Shown piece by piece: positions 63,201-64,000 of a stretch of DNA of 64,000 bases (position 1 is the first letter of the stretch; each line of letters opens with the position of its first letter). This DNA is from Monarcha castaneiventris obscurior (lineage: Eukaryota > Chordata > Aves > Passeriformes > Monarchidae), in the NCBI GenBank assembly GCA_026261815.1, contig JAMPIT010000230.1, positions 7,315,001 through 7,379,000 on the forward strand. Direction: 5' to 3'. A model generated the notes under the pieces. It had not been told where the DNA came from. It was given only the letters and a program-made list of their open reading frames with translations, and did not search any database. A program made the position numbers and the translations under genes.

Positions 63201-64000
63201 GCAAGCAGACATGTTTCTCACATGTGGCACAAGAGGATCAAGTGAACCAACAGTTTGAGAATCGCTATCAGACCCTGGAGGGGGGAAACTTAATCTCGCA
63301 CTCAGAACACTAAGCACTAGGGCAGGACTAAAATTTGCATTTCTGACAAATTTGTTCTGGAATATCCATTCCACGGCTTAGATCCAAACTGGAATGGAAC
63401 CTGTGGAATTTTCTATGCACACTCTGGCAGAGCAAATGAGCAGCAGGCTCAGCCAGCCTTGGCAGACAAAGGGGTAGGTTTGTAAGTACATTGTTAGCAA
63501 AACCATAGGATGTTCTTGCTTTCATTTAACATCTTCAAGTGCTACCTCTGCAACTCTTGCTCTCTGTGGGCTTTATCCATCTACTTAGATGAAGCCTCTA
63601 GCAGTAGCTGCATCAGAACCAGGAATAGAAATATTCTCTGTTACCAGTCAGTGTCATTTATTTATTCAACTGGCTGCCAAAATGTGCTGACTTTGCTTGT
63701 CTTTGTCCTCCACAACGCTCCTCTTGTTTCTACCATCTCAACAACTACAAAGTCATTAGTAAGTAAGTTTTTTATCCACATGACACCTCCAGGCTCCATG
63801 AGCAAGCTTTTGCTAAACAGACTATTGTTCAATGTCCAAAAGTCACTTTCCATGGGAATGTTTATTGTTGATGTTGCCACAACTTCAAGTTACTATTCAG
63901 GGGGGTACCAGCTCACGTTACTTATTATGCAGTTCAAAACATCTGTCTGAATCTGTCTTAGGGAGTAAACAGCAGATTTCAGTACCCCATCCCACACCCC
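60265..64000 (-). other. Partial DIP2C intron upstream of visible exon 1
   Basis: The preceding DIP2C exon, which should end with a GDR-type codon triplet, is not found here, so the intron exceeds 3.7 kb. A local direct repeat lies at 61471-61548. No other features are recognised. Confidence 0.8.
61471..61548. repeat. Degenerate local repeat of CTTCCATATGTA-type units
   Basis: CTTCCATATGTA occurs at 61491, CTTCCATATGTATCC near 61509 and CTTCCATACGTC near 61537, with ATGTATGGATGA/ATAA between them. Spacing is irregular, so it is an imperfect tandem repeat in intron sequence. Confidence 0.7.

Noticed and set aside
1..64000. A novel multi-gene system
   Set aside because: All coding signal belongs to one known gene; the remainder is intron, retroelements and simple repeats.

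Overview
This is a piece of a vertebrate, almost certainly avian, nuclear genome. It is A+T-rich, with short exons scattered through long introns, U2-type GT..AG splice sites, CR1-type LINE 3' ends and bird-type endogenous-retrovirus LTRs. Nothing in it looks prokaryotic: there are no operons, ribosome-binding sites, CRISPR arrays, tRNAs or rRNAs that I can support.

One gene explains all the coding signal. It is DIP2C (disco-interacting protein 2 homolog C), read on the minus strand, with its 5' end beyond base 64000 and its 3' end before base 1. I can place 22 consecutive internal exons between 60264 and 5860. Joined in order they give 2775 nt, exactly 925 codons, with every exon phase fitting the next and no in-frame stop. 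They cover most of the first fatty-acyl-AMP-ligase-like (FAAL-like, AMP-binding) domain, the linker, and the first half of the second such domain. The N-terminal DMAP1-binding region, promoter, start codon, C-terminal exons and poly(A) site are all outside the window. Residue numbers in the entries count along this visible 925-residue segment.

Layout from high to low coordinate, which is the direction of transcription: 60265-64000 is intron; exon 1 of the visible set is at 60154-60264; a 10.2 kb intron follows that holds a CR1 fragment. Exons 2-7 lie at 44547-49941 and exons 8-11 at 35469-43690. Exons 12-15 (34666 down to 27006) finish domain 1 and the linker. Exons 16-22 (23481 down to 5860) encode the start of domain 2. 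The region 1-5859 is intron again and carries a complete solo LTR with a 5-bp target-site duplication.

Non-coding content: two LTRs (3372-3900, sense to the gene; about 45272-45632, antisense), two clear CR1 3' fragments (42604-43024 and about 50235-51023, both antisense), one doubtful CR1 remnant, and several microsatellites. I found no convincing second gene and no novel system. The most useful observations are the intact solo LTR in sense orientation, two very short introns (88 and 122 bp) within a gene of multi-kilobase introns, and the different intron placement in the two duplicated ligase-like domains.
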